The notes below the pieces were generated by a model. The model saw only the letters and a program-made list of their open reading frames with translations, did no database searches and had not been told where the DNA came from. From the NCBI GenBank assembly GCA_037127315.1, contig JBBBDQ010000350.1:4310001-4374000 (forward strand): DNA of 64,000 nucleotides, read 5' to 3'. Positions 42,325 to 53,843 of the stretch are shown piece after piece. Every line of letters starts with the position of its first letter. Position 1 is the stretch's first letter. A program made the translations under genes and the position numbers. This stretch comes from Ascarosepion bandense. Its lineage: Eukaryota; Mollusca; Cephalopoda; Sepiida; Sepiidae.

Positions 42325-42601
42325 CAGTGTCTCTCAACGTTTTTAAGCAACGGCACACCTAGGAACAAATGAAGATATCAACATTTTTTAAAGGATATAC
42401 ATTTAGATGTTATGAAATGTAGTCATAAATTTAAAACGAAATACCTACACAAATAAATTCATTTCAATGTTTCTAGTCAACCATTCGTTCAGCTTCTTTA
42501 TTGCGAAACCTATCATTTTTTCGTGATTTCTTTAATGTTTCGCACTTAAGAGACTCGTGCGGCACATTAGTGTGCCGCGTGACTGCGGCTGGGAATCACC
42601 G
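42325..42601. mobile_element. hAT-type MITE with 8-bp target duplication
   Basis: Left end CAGTGTCTCTCAACG and right end (complement) CGGTGATTCCCAGCCG form imperfect inverted repeats of hAT character. The flanks GTCTAGCT (42317-42324) and GTCTAGCC (42602-42609) match at 7 of 8. 277 bp, no transposase. Confidence 0.82.
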
Positions 42602-42719
42602 GTCTAGCCCATTGTAGCTAGACGGCATTTAACCATCCAAGGTTTTCCCGCACTTTGACGGATTTCGTTTTTAATCCGGATGGATGTCTAGCCACCCTGA
42701 TTACCAGTAAAGACAGTAT

Positions 42720-43060
42720 TCTTAATATCAAAATCATTGCGGGTGTTCCTCAGTTCAACCCTTTTCTCTTTTGTATTAACTATGAATGTTCTCCAATCTT
42801 TAGAGAATATAAATAAAAATGATACAATATAATGTATGGATGCGCCTTCAAAGAATTAGATGACTAGAACCTGGTTGCTTATCTATTCTCTGACCGATCT
42901 CTCAAAGCTCAATGGGGAAATAACTGGCTTGTAATACATCAAAATCCAAATTAGTAACGTTCCATAGTCACTAAACAGACTCTGAATTGTCGCCAATCGA
43001 GATAAACGGGTCTTCTCTCAAGGAGGTCCATTGTCTTGAACCTATGTATTCCGAATGGCC
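42720..43060 (+). mobile_element. LINE reverse transcriptase relic
   Basis: Broken frames: 'IAGVPQFNPFLFCINYE', then 'SDRSLKAQWGNNWLVIHQNP', matching the RT relic at 20.94 kb. The catalytic ADD codons are lost. The CATTGTCGCC segment after it parallels the other copy too. Confidence 0.65.
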
Positions 43061-43780
43061 TCACTAGACGAAAGATTTTATTAATTATTTTTGTAGACAG
43101 TTGTTGCTTAATCCTAACATCCAAACGTCGTGTTGTTCTACCTATGTATTACAACTCACGCGAACTTAATGAAATACATTTGGTAAAAATCTCGCTAACC
43201 CTACCCAAAGATGGTATTCGAAGATAGACTGGACATCTTCGAACCGTTAACGGCTTAATTTTTTAAACTTAGGAATGTATCTCGAATAACCGATTGAACA
43301 ATGTCTAAAGTATAGCCATTGTTCGAAAAAGTACTCGAAATAAAACCAATTTCATTTTTCAGTGTATCATCGGAACAAATCATCAAAGCTCTATAGGTCC
43401 ATGACTTGATCAAACTGACCTTTCATTGTTTTAGACAAAAAGAGTCCAAATGAGTATAAAGACCTGTAAAGGTAGGTCGCCTATAAACAGAAATGACAAA
43501 ACAGAAAGGTGTTCGATGAGCAAGAACATTTAAGAAGAGTAAAAAAGGAAGGAATTGACTTCATTTTCTACCGTAAATTTAAGGGCTGGATGAAGACCAT
43601 TGAGTAGGGAGAATAATTGGTCTACCCCCGATTAACTGAGAGTAGGCTTTCCTTATGCAAACTTAAATAAAACATCTTCTATTGAATCTAGAGTCAGCGA
43701 TAACTTATCTAACTCATCTAACAAAGTAATTTTTGATCAGCATGGACTATTGCTTTTTAGTCTTTCGTGCCAACGTCCAA
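43061..43780. other. No recognised feature
   Basis: Nothing assigned. Confidence 0.3.
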
Positions 43781-43856
43781 AGAGTCTGAGCTCCAGGACC
43801 ATGGATTAGTTTTAAAGCTTTCATTACACCCGAGCAACGCCGGGCTATACTGCTAG
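43781..43856 (+). mobile_element. Helitron 3' end
   Basis: 'AGGACCATGGATTAGTTTTA' to 'GAGCAACGCCGGGCTATACT', then GCTAG with T next. The same 3' terminus lies at 55.0 kb. CCCG/CGGG forms the subterminal hairpin. The 5' part is missing. Confidence 0.6.
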
Positions 43857-44038
43857 TTAATAATAAAAAGACATGTGGCTCGTGAAAAAAATTGACACCA
43901 TGTGGGAGTATTTGAAAGGGTCTACCAGTCAGTTCTCCGACTGGTGCAAACATATATAGAAATAAGCAGAGGGTATGTTAAACAATTGTTATGAGTTGCT
44001 GTATTGAAGTACAACGATAGCCTTTTCAACATGTTTCA

Positions 44039-44342
44039 GTCAGTACAATTAAGTGCCATAGGTGATACACGCTTCGACGATCATGTCTCGAAAAAGACAT
44101 GACTGACTAGGCAGAAGATTTTTTCATTCAGTAAGTTGCAATTACTTTCTGCGGTAGACTGGTTGCCAACCAAAGCTATAGAACCCTCTCTTGCTATTTA
44201 ACCCATAGCTAAAGGGAGGAGTGGCGGATGAATGCCTTTCCCAAGGGCATTTGTGCGTAAGTGAATGCAACAAATTCAACTGGAATTCGAACTCGGCTCT
44301 CTGATTTCTCGTTTCGAGCCGATATCCACAGCACCAAAACGC
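44039..44342 (-). mobile_element. SINE-A, diverged full-length copy
   Basis: Tail, altered hairpin (GTCTCGAAAAAGAC), body and head to the complement of ATGCGTTTTGGTGC. A box partly eroded. Confidence 0.88.
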
Positions 44343-44370
44343 ATATATTTATATAGACATTTTAAGTTGT

Positions 44371-45690
44371 TTTGGTCACAGGAACTCAGCTGTAAAATTT
44401 GTAAAAATATTTTTGGATTGTATCTACCGTAATCTTTAAACTTAATAACACAAGAACGAAGGATTGGCGGCCATATGTTTCTATTCATATTTGCCCTTGT
44501 TTTGGTGTGAGAGAAAAGGCTGTAAAGTTGGTAAAAGTATTTTTGGATTGTGTCTTGGATTGCATATTTAACCGCTTCTACCAAAATCTTTAAACTTAAT
44601 AACATAAGAACGAAGGATAGACATACATATGTTTTTATTGACATGAGTTCGTGTTTTGGTGTGAGGAACCCGCCTCCAAAATTTGGAAAAGTAGTTTGAC
44701 ATTTAATCTTTGATTGTACATTTAACAGCGTCTACCGTAATCTTTAAAATTAATAAAACAAGAACTTAGGATACAAATCCTATGTCATCTAGCAATTAAC
44801 TGAAATGCAAAAAGTAAAATTGCACACCCACAAAATCGGATTCAAATAACTGAAAATTTTTTGAAAAAACAGACTTAGGCAAATTTCAGAAACTAGTGTG
44901 AAAATTAAGATTCTGGATTCTGATTTGATAAGAAATAGCAAACTGTCAAATTTTCTGAACACTTAAAAAATGAGTATGCATTTCACTACTTATCCACGTC
45001 TCTTGACCGGCCGAAGACAGTCCAATGGGAGCAGGGATCTGATAAGAATCCCGTCACAATGGAGAAATTTCAAAACGCCAAAACTGACATGTGTCGTTGA
45101 CATACATTCGTTCTTCCTCTCCTTCCAATTCCTTCCCATTTTCCTTTCTTCGATAGTACCATTTTTCTTTATTGCTTCACCTTCTTTGTCACTTTCTCGT
45201 CGGCCATGAAAAGGGAAAAGAACAAAGACTTTATTAGTAACCTGTTAATCTTTCTACATATACATATTCTGCTCTTTACAACTATAAGCTCTGGATTCAT
45301 TTAACTCCTTACTGCTATTTCTCTGGAACATCTAACGACGTACATTTTCTGTTTGAACACTTAGCTCTTACAAATTAATTAACTGCGTTCATTTTCTATT
45401 TGAACATTTTACTTCTTATAAATTTGTTATTCTGTTCAGTTAATAAAATTCCACTTATTTTACAAACAAAACACTTTTATTTTTCCACCCTTCAATCAAA
45501 CTTTCAACCTTTTGATATTCTAAGTTGTGGGGACATCGGTTGTGTTTGGCACAAGGTCAAATTAATAAATATCACCAAGGCCCCTACAAACGAATGATTT
45601 GAGGACATATGTTTATATTGACATTTAACTCTTGTTTTGGTTGTGAAGAACGCGCCTCTAATATTGAATAAGTATTTTTGGAGTCTCATT
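44371..45690. repeat. Degenerate 130-145-bp tandem repeat, interrupted
   Basis: Three units at 44371-44770 share 'TTGTTTTGGTGTGAG', 'GTATTTTTGGATTGT' and 'ATCTTTAAACTTAATAACA'. A fourth partial unit at 45596-45690 lies beyond R3 copy 2, which split the array. Confidence 0.75.
44810..45520 (+). repeat. Dispersed repeat R3, copy 2
   Basis: Partner of 40540-41110. Starts 'AAAGTAAAATTGCACACCC'. Confidence 0.6.
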
Positions 45691-45729
45691 CTCTCGCTGT
45701 CTCTCATTCTATTCATATCTATGTATCTA

Positions 45730-45940
45730 TTTTTCAGTATGTGTACTTGGTAATTTCTTGTTAGGAAGAATCGATCCTGTGTAGCATTAATAAAACGTCT
45801 AGTTTCAGCTTTTAACGCTGCACTGTCTAACCATTGATTGGGTACAGGCTTTAGCGACATCAGATTGTTTGGTACGGGCAGAGTATTGAACATGAAGAGG
45901 GTTATCCTGCGATCGTTTTTGCATTTGACCCTTTGCATTT
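45730..45940 (-). mobile_element. LINE C-terminal fragment (R2/NeSL-like)
   Basis: The minus-strand frame 45938-45504 carries 'QWLDSAALKAETRRFINATQ' and 'DRFFLTRNYQVHILKN', resembling the segment before the C-terminal zinc finger of site-specific LINEs. The Cys/His residues that should follow are absent. The frame then runs into unrelated sequence, so only this part is assigned. Confidence 0.5.
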
Positions 45941-46051
45941 GTTTAGGCTATCTCTTTTTAGGCTCTTTCTCATTGCAGTAGGTGTATTATGGTTTATAAG
46001 AACTTCTTCATTCCCTTAAAATTCCATTTTAAACTTACTGGTTTTCTTTAT

Positions 46052-46350
46052 TCAGTCAGTTAAATTCTATACGTTATACACACTTTGGACGATCATGTCT
46101 CGAAAGAGACATGACTGACTGGGCAGAAAATTTTCCCGCAGTAGGTTGCCATTGCTTTCTGCGGTAGACTGGTTGCCAGCCAAGGCTATAGAACCCAATC
46201 TGTCCTATTATTTAATCCATAGCTAGAGGGAAGAGACAGATTAATACCTTTCCCAAGTTTATTTGTGCGTGAGTGAATGTAAGAAATTCAACTGGAATTC
46301 GAACTCGGCTCTCCGATTTGTTCTTCGGAGCCAATATCCACTGCATCACA
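46052..46350 (-). mobile_element. SINE-A, full length
   Basis: Tail, perfect hairpin, body and head (complement of GTGATGCAGTGGATATTGGC). Followed by an (ATA/ACA) run at 46365-46385. Confidence 0.9.
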
Positions 46351-46385
46351 ATTTTTTCGTAATAATAATAACAATAATAATAACA

Positions 46386-46884
46386 AGAAGTAATGATACT
46401 TTTTATTACTATTAATATAAAAATGAAATTCTGTAAAGGTTTTTATGAAGCGTCTCCCTTAGTAAACTACTAAAATTAGCTTTGTTTGGTGCAGGTCTAG
46501 GGCTCTTGAAAATATAGCACATTTGAAAATAAATGTACTTTTTTTTAAAATGAAGACGCTTATACATGCTGCCACGTTCACTATCATAGATAGAGGGAAA
46601 ATTGAGACTCGGTTTTCTTTTTTTATGAAAGAGCGTACGCTACTGGTGAACCGGAAGTCATCCGCGATTGGACAATAAATTGCCAAGAAGAATCATATGG
46701 TGTGCATTTTAGAAGATGGAAAAAGTTGTAGCTGACAGAAAGTACACAAGTCGATATCTGATCAGTATCAGCTGGGTCACCGGATAGAGGGGGTATGATG
46801 TTGAAAGACCCGAAACCCCCAATGAACTTCGGCTAGAAACGTCACTTATGATGTGTACTGAAGCATCAAATAGATGTATTTTAT
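46386..46884. other. No recognised feature
   Basis: Nothing assigned. Confidence 0.3.
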
Positions 46885-47075
46885 GAATACTATTATTTCA
46901 ATAATTTCACCACAAGGAAGGCGATGGCATCATTAAAAGCAAACTCTTACTGGGAGCGTAAGAAAACGAGAAAAATTAGTAAAGGAAAAGGACAATAAAG
47001 AAGTTCAGGAAAACAGAAGATGGCGATTGATGTTGTATTTAAACTTTAAAAGACCCAGTGTATCAGCGAAGCAAG
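46885..47075 (-). mobile_element. CR1/Jockey-type LINE 3'-end relic
   Basis: The complement of 'AATTTCACCACAAGGAAGGC' and the GATGTTGTATTTAAAC segment align with the 3' UTR and last codons of the LINE. Highly decayed. Confidence 0.6.
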
Positions 47076-47455
47076 AAACCAGAAGTTACTTTTGAAACAC
47101 GGAGCTCGAGCATGTTTATTAAACTGGCCTCGTACCAAACATAACCGAACTCTCGACAATTTAAGATTGTCATCATCAGAATGTTGAAAGAATGTTTTGT
47201 TTGTATGTTTAAATGGAAATTTATTTACAGAACAGAATAACATCAATTTGTTGGAAGTTAAATTATTAACTGTGTAAATGTTCAAAGAGAAAGTGTAGTA
47301 CGGAGTTAAATTAATCCAAATTTGCAATTGTAGCGAAATGTGTGCATGTAGAAAAAGATTAGCAGGGTAGTAATAAATTCTGTGTTCCATTTTGTGGATG
47401 GCGAGAAAGTGAAAAGAAAGGTAAATCAATAAGGGTAAATCGTACGTATCGACCT
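47076..47455. other. No recognised feature
   Basis: Minus-strand frame 47046-47429 has no known domain. Confidence 0.3.
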
Positions 47456-47459
47456 TTAT

Positions 47460-47880
47460 TTTTAGGAGTCAGTTGAAGTATCTTACAGCTATTGTCATTT
47501 TCTTACTTGTTGAGGGCGAGAATGGTGAGGACGAAGAAGGCGAGATAAAGGAAAATAAAACGCAAGAAGGAAAGGGAGAAGGAATGTATGCCGTTGAGAC
47601 AAGTCCAGTTCAGCGGCTTGAAAGTTTTTCCTTACACTGGGATGGCGTCTTATCTGATCTCTGCTCCCATCCGACTGATTCCACTTTCTTTATATATTCA
47701 AATCGCTCCCATTCATTGGTTAGAAAATAATTAACACCGGATCTCGAAATTTGGTATTGTCTTTTTACTTCAGTACGTGGTCAATCTCTTTTCCTATTAA
47801 ATTAGATTTCACACTGGATTGCGAAATTTGTAAACAGTAAAGTGAAACGAGTTACTTTTAATTCCGCATTCACCACAGTC
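47460..47880 (+). repeat. Dispersed repeat R2, copy 2
   Basis: Uninterrupted version of 26540-27385. The reading frame 47473-47730 ('KYLTAIVIFLLVEGENGEDE', then 'GEIKENKTQEGKGEGMYAVE') begins with a hydrophobic stretch followed by an acidic run. In the other copy the same frame is open to the SD.AS region. Whether it was ever coding is unknown. Confidence 0.65.
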
Positions 47881-47980
47881 CCATTCGTGGAAAGTTCGAG
47901 AAAAGAAACTATTAAAATAAAACTTACGGTCACATCTAGCGTTTACAACAGTAAAAGGATGAAAACATTGTTACTCGTCT

Positions 47981-48257
47981 AGTCAGTCAGTCAGTCAGTT
48001 GGGCGATCATGTCTCGAAAAAGACATGACTGAATGGGCAGAATATTCTCCCGCAGTACTTTGCCATTGCTTTCTGTGGTAGACTGGTTGCCGAACAGGGC
48101 TATAGAACCCAATCAGTCCTGGTATTTAACCCATAGCTGGAGGGGAAAGAGACGGATTAATACCTTTCCCAAGAGCATTTGCGCGTAACTGGAATTCGAA
48201 CTCGGCTCTCCAATTTCTCGTTTCGAGCCAATATTTATTGCTCCACAACGCACATCA
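47981..48257 (-). mobile_element. SINE-A in the LINE relic
   Basis: Tail (GTCAGTCAGTCAG), altered hairpin, body and head. It is deleted between the body and the B box (complement of GGAGAGCCGAGTTCGAATTC). Confidence 0.88.
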
Positions 48258-48737
48258 GTTTAGTACTACGTCTAAATTTATACGGTCACAGTATAAAAGG
48301 TATCATCAGAACAGTTGCTATGAAGATATTTCCAGCAAAAGAAGAGAAAAAAGTGACTGAATTCGAGATGCCAAGTCAGGACTGATAAATCACAGCTTCT
48401 TATTTGGGTTTTATTGGGTACCTCAAGGTATATAGCAGAACTAGGTGTGGTAAGAATATTCGACGTAAATTTATAAACGTTTCAGATAGATTCCGACGAG
48501 AAAAATTGTCTAGCACGTTACAGTTAAAGGACTTTCTTAGCAGCAGACGTAGCAGTCGATTTAATATAAACATTCCACTTCATGTCAGCGAAAAAGGTGA
48601 GATCAAGAAGGCGCAGTGAGGTTGCCCAAAACATAACCAAAACATTAGTTTCGTTTTGGATGCGGTAAATTTTACAAGCACCAGTTAACAACTGATTGGC
48701 CATAATTTTTTTTACATCAAATGCCAGTTTTACTTTA

Positions 48738-49359
48738 TCTATATATATAAAATACAATCTGTGAGTCTGTGTATTACTGTTTCCTATGCAAGCCTACATT
48801 TTTTAAGCTACGCCATTCAAACTTTCTAGGGACACATATCTACAGGGAAGCCAGGTCGACACGTACTTTTGGAGTTTAAGTTCAGCAATTTTCCCTCTCG
48901 AACCTTTTGGCCAATGGAGCCGATTGTTTACATTTGCTCCGTAAAACATCTAAGATCTATAATAGTTGCTAAATTACGTCACAGAAATCAAATCACACGT
49001 GTCAAACGCGACTAAAATATTTCTTCATTAAAAAAAATTGAGGCTTTATATTTAATTTTTATTCCAACGTTTTAAAACTTCATTTGGTCAACAAAAAATG
49101 TAAATATTTTCCCCCGTAATTTTGAAACAAAAGAAATATATAAAAAAAGGGTTTTTTCAAGCAAAAACAAAATATGTAAAAAAAAAAAAAAAAAAAATGC
49201 CAATGGTTAATTTAATTATTTAAGTCTTCTTTTTTCATATTTCATACTTCAGAAGATAAAATTAAAAAAATAAAACTTTAACAAAATAAATAATTTTTAT
49301 TTTCATGTTAAGTTCATTTAGTCAACAAAAGCACTGTCAACGCCGGGCTATGATGCTAG
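48738..49359 (+). mobile_element. Helitron, non-autonomous, 622 bp
   Basis: Begins TCTATATATATAAAATAC after A (48737) and ends CGCCGGGCTATGATGCTAG before T (49360). This fits 5' TC, 3' CTAG and insertion between A and T. The LINE sequence on both sides rejoins as ..TTTAT/CAGAAC.. The 3' hairpin is partly eroded. No Rep/helicase gene. Confidence 0.75.
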
Positions 49360-49577
49360 TCAGAACTTAATACTGGAAGTACTCGAACCGATACACTTTC
49401 AAAAATCTGACCTAATGAAAAAATAATTATTTTAGGGATCAGCGAGGGGGTAATGTAAACGTCGCTCAATTTAGCCTCAGTTTTAGGTGAGAAGTAGGGT
49501 GCCAATGCTCCAGACGAATTATGTGAGAAGATGGAAGAGAATCTGCGAACAAAGCAACTCAACCTTGTCAGCTCAAC

Positions 49578-49915
49578 ATGGTAAAAAGCGGTCAGATTAA
49601 CATAAAGCAATTAATCGGGCATATAAGTACTCTTAAAAGAAGTTAATATGGTAAAAAGCGGTCAGATTAACATAAAGCAATTAATCGGGCATATAAGTAC
49701 TCTTAAAAGAAGTTAATATGGTAAAAAGCGGTCAGATTAACATAAAGCAATTAATCGGGCATATAAGTACTCTTAAAAGAAGTTAATATGGTAAAAAGTG
49801 GTCATTTGAATATGGGAAAAAGAGGTCAGCTCAATATGGTTAAAAAAGTTTAGATCATTATAAAGTAATTAATCAGGCGTATAAGAACGCTTAAAAGGAT
49901 TTTATACAACATAAA
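49578..49915 (+). repeat. 70-bp tandem repeat
   Basis: Three essentially identical 70-bp units start ATGGTAAAAAGCGGTCAGAT at 49578, 49648 and 49718, followed by decayed units. An inverted copy of this repeat family lies at 54070-54560, on the other side of the Gypsy element. Confidence 0.93.
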
Positions 49916-50443
49916 GCTATTAACTACCAATAAATCTTACGCCACTGAAGGAATAGCAAGAAAAAAACAAAATATAAGCAAATAATACAACATTCATTAA
50001 ACAAAAAAAAAGAAAAAAAATTACCTACACACAAACAGATCAAATTATACCAAACTTCACATAAATTCGAAATGTTTGAGAAGTAACCATAGTGAATACC
50101 AAATGACCCTGAAGAGTGAAGACATCACAACAATGCCGTCATAAAACTTCAAATTCAGCATGACTAAAATAACACCACTCAGTTAAATAACAAGTTTCTC
50201 CACATTAATTTTATCAAAGCTCTTTCAGTACCTTTGAAATTGAGCTTATTATGACAAAAAATCTGTTTGCCTAAAATGCCTTTCTACCAGTAATGTACTG
50301 AGAAAAGCTGCAATTTTGGCACTAAAACTATTACACAGTGTGTGTGTGTGCTTGTGTGTGTGCATATGTGTGTGTGCTATACTATATTCTAAACCCCACC
50401 AAGACGCAATTTCAAATGATTTTGGGATGAGACAGTTATGGCT
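49916..50443. other. No gene recognised
   Basis: A-rich sequence with an imperfect (GT)n at 50339-50374. Confidence 0.35.
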
Positions 50444-50674
50444 TGATTAGGGACCAGAAATAAAGACACAAAGACGGAATAGAGTTAAACAAATATATTA
50501 ACAAAGAACAGTAATGCAAATAGATACAAAACGAGAAGATCACCAGCGTGACTGTATTAGTCCGACCGTCAGAGCTATCTGCTAGAATAAATCTCTCTCA
50601 CTCTACAAAGCAGAAACTGATGCTTATTTATAGTTTGGAAGTGTTCATTTTTACATGGGTAAAATACCATAACA
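50444..50674 (-). repeat. 3' LTR of the Gypsy element
   Basis: Minus strand TGTTATGGTATTTTACCC to CCCTAATCA, i.e. TG..CA ends, 231 bp. Shares 'CAGAAATAAAGACAC' and 'GACGGAATAGAGTTAAA' (plus strand) with the 5' LTR. Confidence 0.88.
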
Positions 50675-50684
50675 CTTCCTTCCG
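50675..50684 (-). other. Polypurine tract
   Basis: CGGAAGGAAG directly precedes the 3' LTR on the minus strand, the normal site of plus-strand priming. Confidence 0.75.
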
Positions 50685-51169
50685 AAGAAGTATTTATGCT
50701 TTTTTCTTTTTGGATTAACGACGAGAAAGTTCGTTATTTTCATTTTTCTTTTAAACGACACTGTTCCGGACCGCTTGTGGTATTGGAATGTCAAAACTAT
50801 CTTAAATGACATCCATTGCTCCTTTCTCTTTAAGAGGACCTCTGTCAGTATCGTCCAACAGACGTTTCCTGATTTCATTTAAATGTCTTTTGTGAGTAAC
50901 CTTTAATTATGTAGATCATATTTCTTACTTTTTCTCAATTTTACTCATTTCCCAGAAAGCTTTATTATTCCGAAGCATCCAGAAAAAAACTTTCTCTCCA
51001 GGTTGGTAGAGTTTTGTAGGTACCGTCTTTGTTCGTCCGTTTTTTTTTTGTTTGGGAAGTAGCTTGTCGAACAGACCTGATTTTACGCGTAAACATTACC
51101 TCGTCTGGGGGTAATGATGATAGTGTATTGTCGTTGGGCATGATTCTATACATCTAAAGGAACTGTTGT

Positions 51170-51530
51170 AGGACTTTTTTCTGTGGGTGTGTCCCCAACT
51201 TTCTCCAGGGCTCTTTTCAGCGTGTCGACGAAGCGCTCGGCCTGTCTGTTGGATCTTGGGTGATATGGAGCGATCGTGATACGACTGATCTAGAAGTTCT
51301 CACAAAAATCCTTAAAATCGTCGGACTTAAATTGTGTCCCATTATCTGATACTAAACAATCGACTACCCCAAATTTGGTGAACAGCTCGTGTAGGAGATT
51401 TATTGTCACTTTTGTAGTGGGATCACTATGTCTAAGAACTTAGAGACACTTAGAATAAGTATCTACTACTATAAGATAGCAAAATATGTCTAGTGGGCCT
51501 GCAAAATCTATATGAATATGAGACAATCGT
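51170..51530 (-). pseudogene. Integrase core (Gypsy)
   Basis: The minus-strand frame, broken by two in-frame stops (TAA and TAG), reads 'HIHIDFAGPLDIFCYLIVVD', 'LVSDNGTQFKSDDFKDFCEN' and 'YHPRSNRQAERFVDTLKRAL'. The three acidic residues of the DDE triad are all present (IDFAGP, SDNGTQF, QAER). The upstream zinc-binding H2C2 part is absent: only a few dozen codons separate RNase H from the core. The enzyme would insert element DNA into the genome in an intact relative. Confidence 0.85.
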
Positions 51531-51537
51531 CGGTCTC

Positions 51538-52070
51538 TCACTGTAGCTTTTCTGTTCGAAGAGAAGCAATCATAGTATCTTCAAGAGGTTCTGCGTGTTT
51601 CGGGATAAATCTGGACAGTCCGTCGGCATGACAGTTTTTAGACGGTAAGAAGTTCATATTAAAGTTATAATTTAAAAGGATTGGTCCCCATCTCCGCAGT
51701 CTATTTGCTGGATGCACATTCATACCTTTTTTTTTAGATCCAAAGATGTTGAGTAACGGTTGATGATCCGTCTGTCTACCGTAAATGTACCGATGAAATT
51801 TAGTTACTGCGAAAATAATCCCTAACGACTCTTCAATTTGCGAGTAATTATTTTCAGCAGGAAGAAGCGTTCTCGACACACGAGCTATTGGTTTATCAGA
51901 TACATTTGGCATCTTGTGCATAATACATGCTTCTTTAGTGATAAATTCTCTCTTAAACTTGATTTTCTGCCCTCTCACAGACCTGGCCATTTTATTAGTT
52001 CTTTACAAGATTGGTTTTCCCAACTTTTTCCAAGTGTGTAGATTTACGATTGCTAAATCTGAACCAGAAT
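51538..52070 (-). pseudogene. Protease start fused to RNase H (Gypsy)
   Basis: The minus strand opens with 'LDSGSDLAIVNLHTWKKLGK', the aspartic protease active-site block (DSG). After one TAA the same frame continues as a 150-codon open frame (51990-51538) 'ARSVRGQKIKFKREF', then joins 'DKPIARVSRTLLPAENNYSQ', 'FAVTKFHRYIYGR', 'TDHQPLLNIFGSK' and 'NRLRRWGPILLNYNFNM', an RNase H domain of Gypsy type with 'DGLSRF' at its end. RT, normally between them, is missing yet the frame is kept across the junction. Confidence 0.85.
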
Positions 52071-52076
52071 CCAACT

Positions 52077-52565
52077 TTAGTTAATATTTTTATTTAGGAT
52101 TTGTACTTGTACGCATTTTCTAATGTTTAACCCGTCGTGTTGATCTGATTTTGTGTTTTTTACGCAGCTATTAACCTTTTTTCTCACTCGAAAATGTGAG
52201 CTCTTGTGTCCGACACGACTATAATTTAGACATTTTTTATTTCGGTAAGAGCAGTCCTTATACCAATGTAGTGACCCACAACCGTAACACGGGTTATGGG
52301 GCAAGTTGTCTTGTTTCGTTTTTGATTGGTCTGATTTAGAGGGAGAATAAAATTGTTTTTTCTTTAGGCGTACTTTTCTTATGTGAGCTATGCTAGATTT
52401 CTCGATATTTTTTGAATATTGGCATATTTTAACGAATCTCTGACAGGCTTCCGCTATTTGTTGGAAAGTAAGGTTTGGCTCATTTTCCAATTTATTCAGA
52501 ACTCTACGTCTAATTTCAGCGTCTTTAGCTGAAACGAGCCTCTGAACACTTGAAATCATTCGCAC
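52077..52565 (-). pseudogene. Gag C-terminus with zinc knuckles (Gypsy)
   Basis: A 162-codon minus-strand frame: 'DAEIRRRVLNKLENEPNLTF', 'QQIAEACQRFVKI', a basic linker, then a knuckle CYGCGSLHWYKDC (C-X2-C-X3-H-X4-C) and a second, damaged one (CLNYSRVGHKSSHF, with two Cys replaced). It would form the nucleocapsid end of the particle protein. The next gene is in another frame. Confidence 0.85.
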
Positions 52566-53843
52566 TCAATTCTGTCAGCTTGAAATCGTCACAATGCTTG
52601 TTCACGATCGACGTGTATGTAGTGTGATCTTCACTATCCTTTCTGGTTAAATTAATACATTTCCATCTTTTATGAAAGAGTGACTAAATAGTTCTGAAGA
52701 AGTTTAACCGCTTCAGTAAATGTCCGGTCGCTTGTTTTACGGGGTAAAATATATGGTGTGTTCTGCGGTGCCTAGTTTGCGAAGAAGGAGGCGATCTTTT
52801 ATGCAATTTGTGGCGTATAAATCCTTGAATCGTCTAAATTAGGAGGCAAAAGTTATATCCTCGTCTGGAGAATATGTAAAAATGTTTATTGCACCCCAAA
52901 TCGTGTTTTGTGAGAACGCATTTTCGTGTTCACTAATTTGTTCCCTGCTTGCTAGTTTATGCAAGTTTCTTTGCTGTTGTTGAGTTTGAAGTAGAATTTC
53001 TTTGAGTTTCTGATGTGTGATTTCTGTTGTTTTTTAAATTCAAGCCGTTCGTTTTCAGTATTAGTCTTGGTTTGCGAACTGGCGATATTACTAGTTACGC
53101 GATACTAATATAAACTTTTAAACAACAAATTAACACACTGCCGTAGCACGTGTAGTAAAAAAAGGACAAGTTCTTGGCAATAACAAATAGGCATTTAATA
53201 AAAAACAAACAAGTAACAATACATTACGAATGTTTAAGTAAGTCCCAAATAAGAAGAATGATCAAGTTGTCCAAATGGACGAGAATGTTTTTAGCAAGTG
53301 TGGTAAGGAATTACATACCGTTAAACCAGCAAATGGTCCTCGTGGCTATCCCACTCCAGCCGGAAAGGGAACTGACCCCAGATAAAATAGAGTTCCTCAA
53401 CAGGGAAGACAACTATTATTCCCCTTAAGGAAAGATAAGTATTGTCTCCCTACATCAGCTTCCTTTCGCATTTCAAGCCATTTAAGTTCCCGTTGTTATT
53501 GCTGTTCAAGTTGGAGCTTAAGAAAATCGAGGATGGCAGATTGAAATGTGTCCATGTTTGACCGTGTCTTTTTAAGGAATTGAACCAAATATAATAACAA
53601 AAAAAAGAACATTAGAAAATCGAAATACAAATTAATTGAAATGAATAAAAAAATAACTAATTTCTTAATCACTCAGAGAATCACGAGTGCTTTCTTTTTC
53701 TCTCTCTCTTTCGAAAAATGAATTCTTGTAGTTTAGCGGCTGGTGTTCAAGTTTACTGTAAGTTATATACACATTTGTTTTGTCAATTTCCACGCAGTCC
53801 ATTTGGGGCCCTTAAAAGTCCTCGTCGCTAAGTTCTTGTGTCC
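52566..53843 (-). mobile_element. Gag N-terminus and leader of the Gypsy element
   Basis: Decayed capsid sequence up to about 52900 ('LLLRKLGTAEHT', 'CDDFKLTELS'). 53100-53450 differs in character and may be a separate insertion: a minus-strand TGTAGGGAGACAATACTTA end resembles an LTR start, without proof. Confidence 0.55.

Larger units (their letters stand above)
47881..49420 (-). mobile_element. CR1/Jockey-type LINE relic hit by a SINE and a Helitron
   Basis: Segments 47881-47980, 48258-48737 and 49360-49420 are consecutive parts of one decayed minus-strand LINE. Examples are 'LLDLTFFADMKWNVYIKSTA' (48619-48560) and the complement of 'GATTCCGACGAGAAAAATTG'. Removing the inserts rejoins the LINE sequence. 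Confidence 0.75.

Noticed and set aside
45504..45938. 144-codon frame as a new gene
   Set aside because: Only the first third has a LINE-like match. The rest runs through unrelated repeat sequence without codon-level support.
53090..53450. Solo LTR inside the Gypsy leader
   Set aside because: One end resembles an LTR start, but I could not find a matching end or a target duplication, so it is mentioned only within the element entry.
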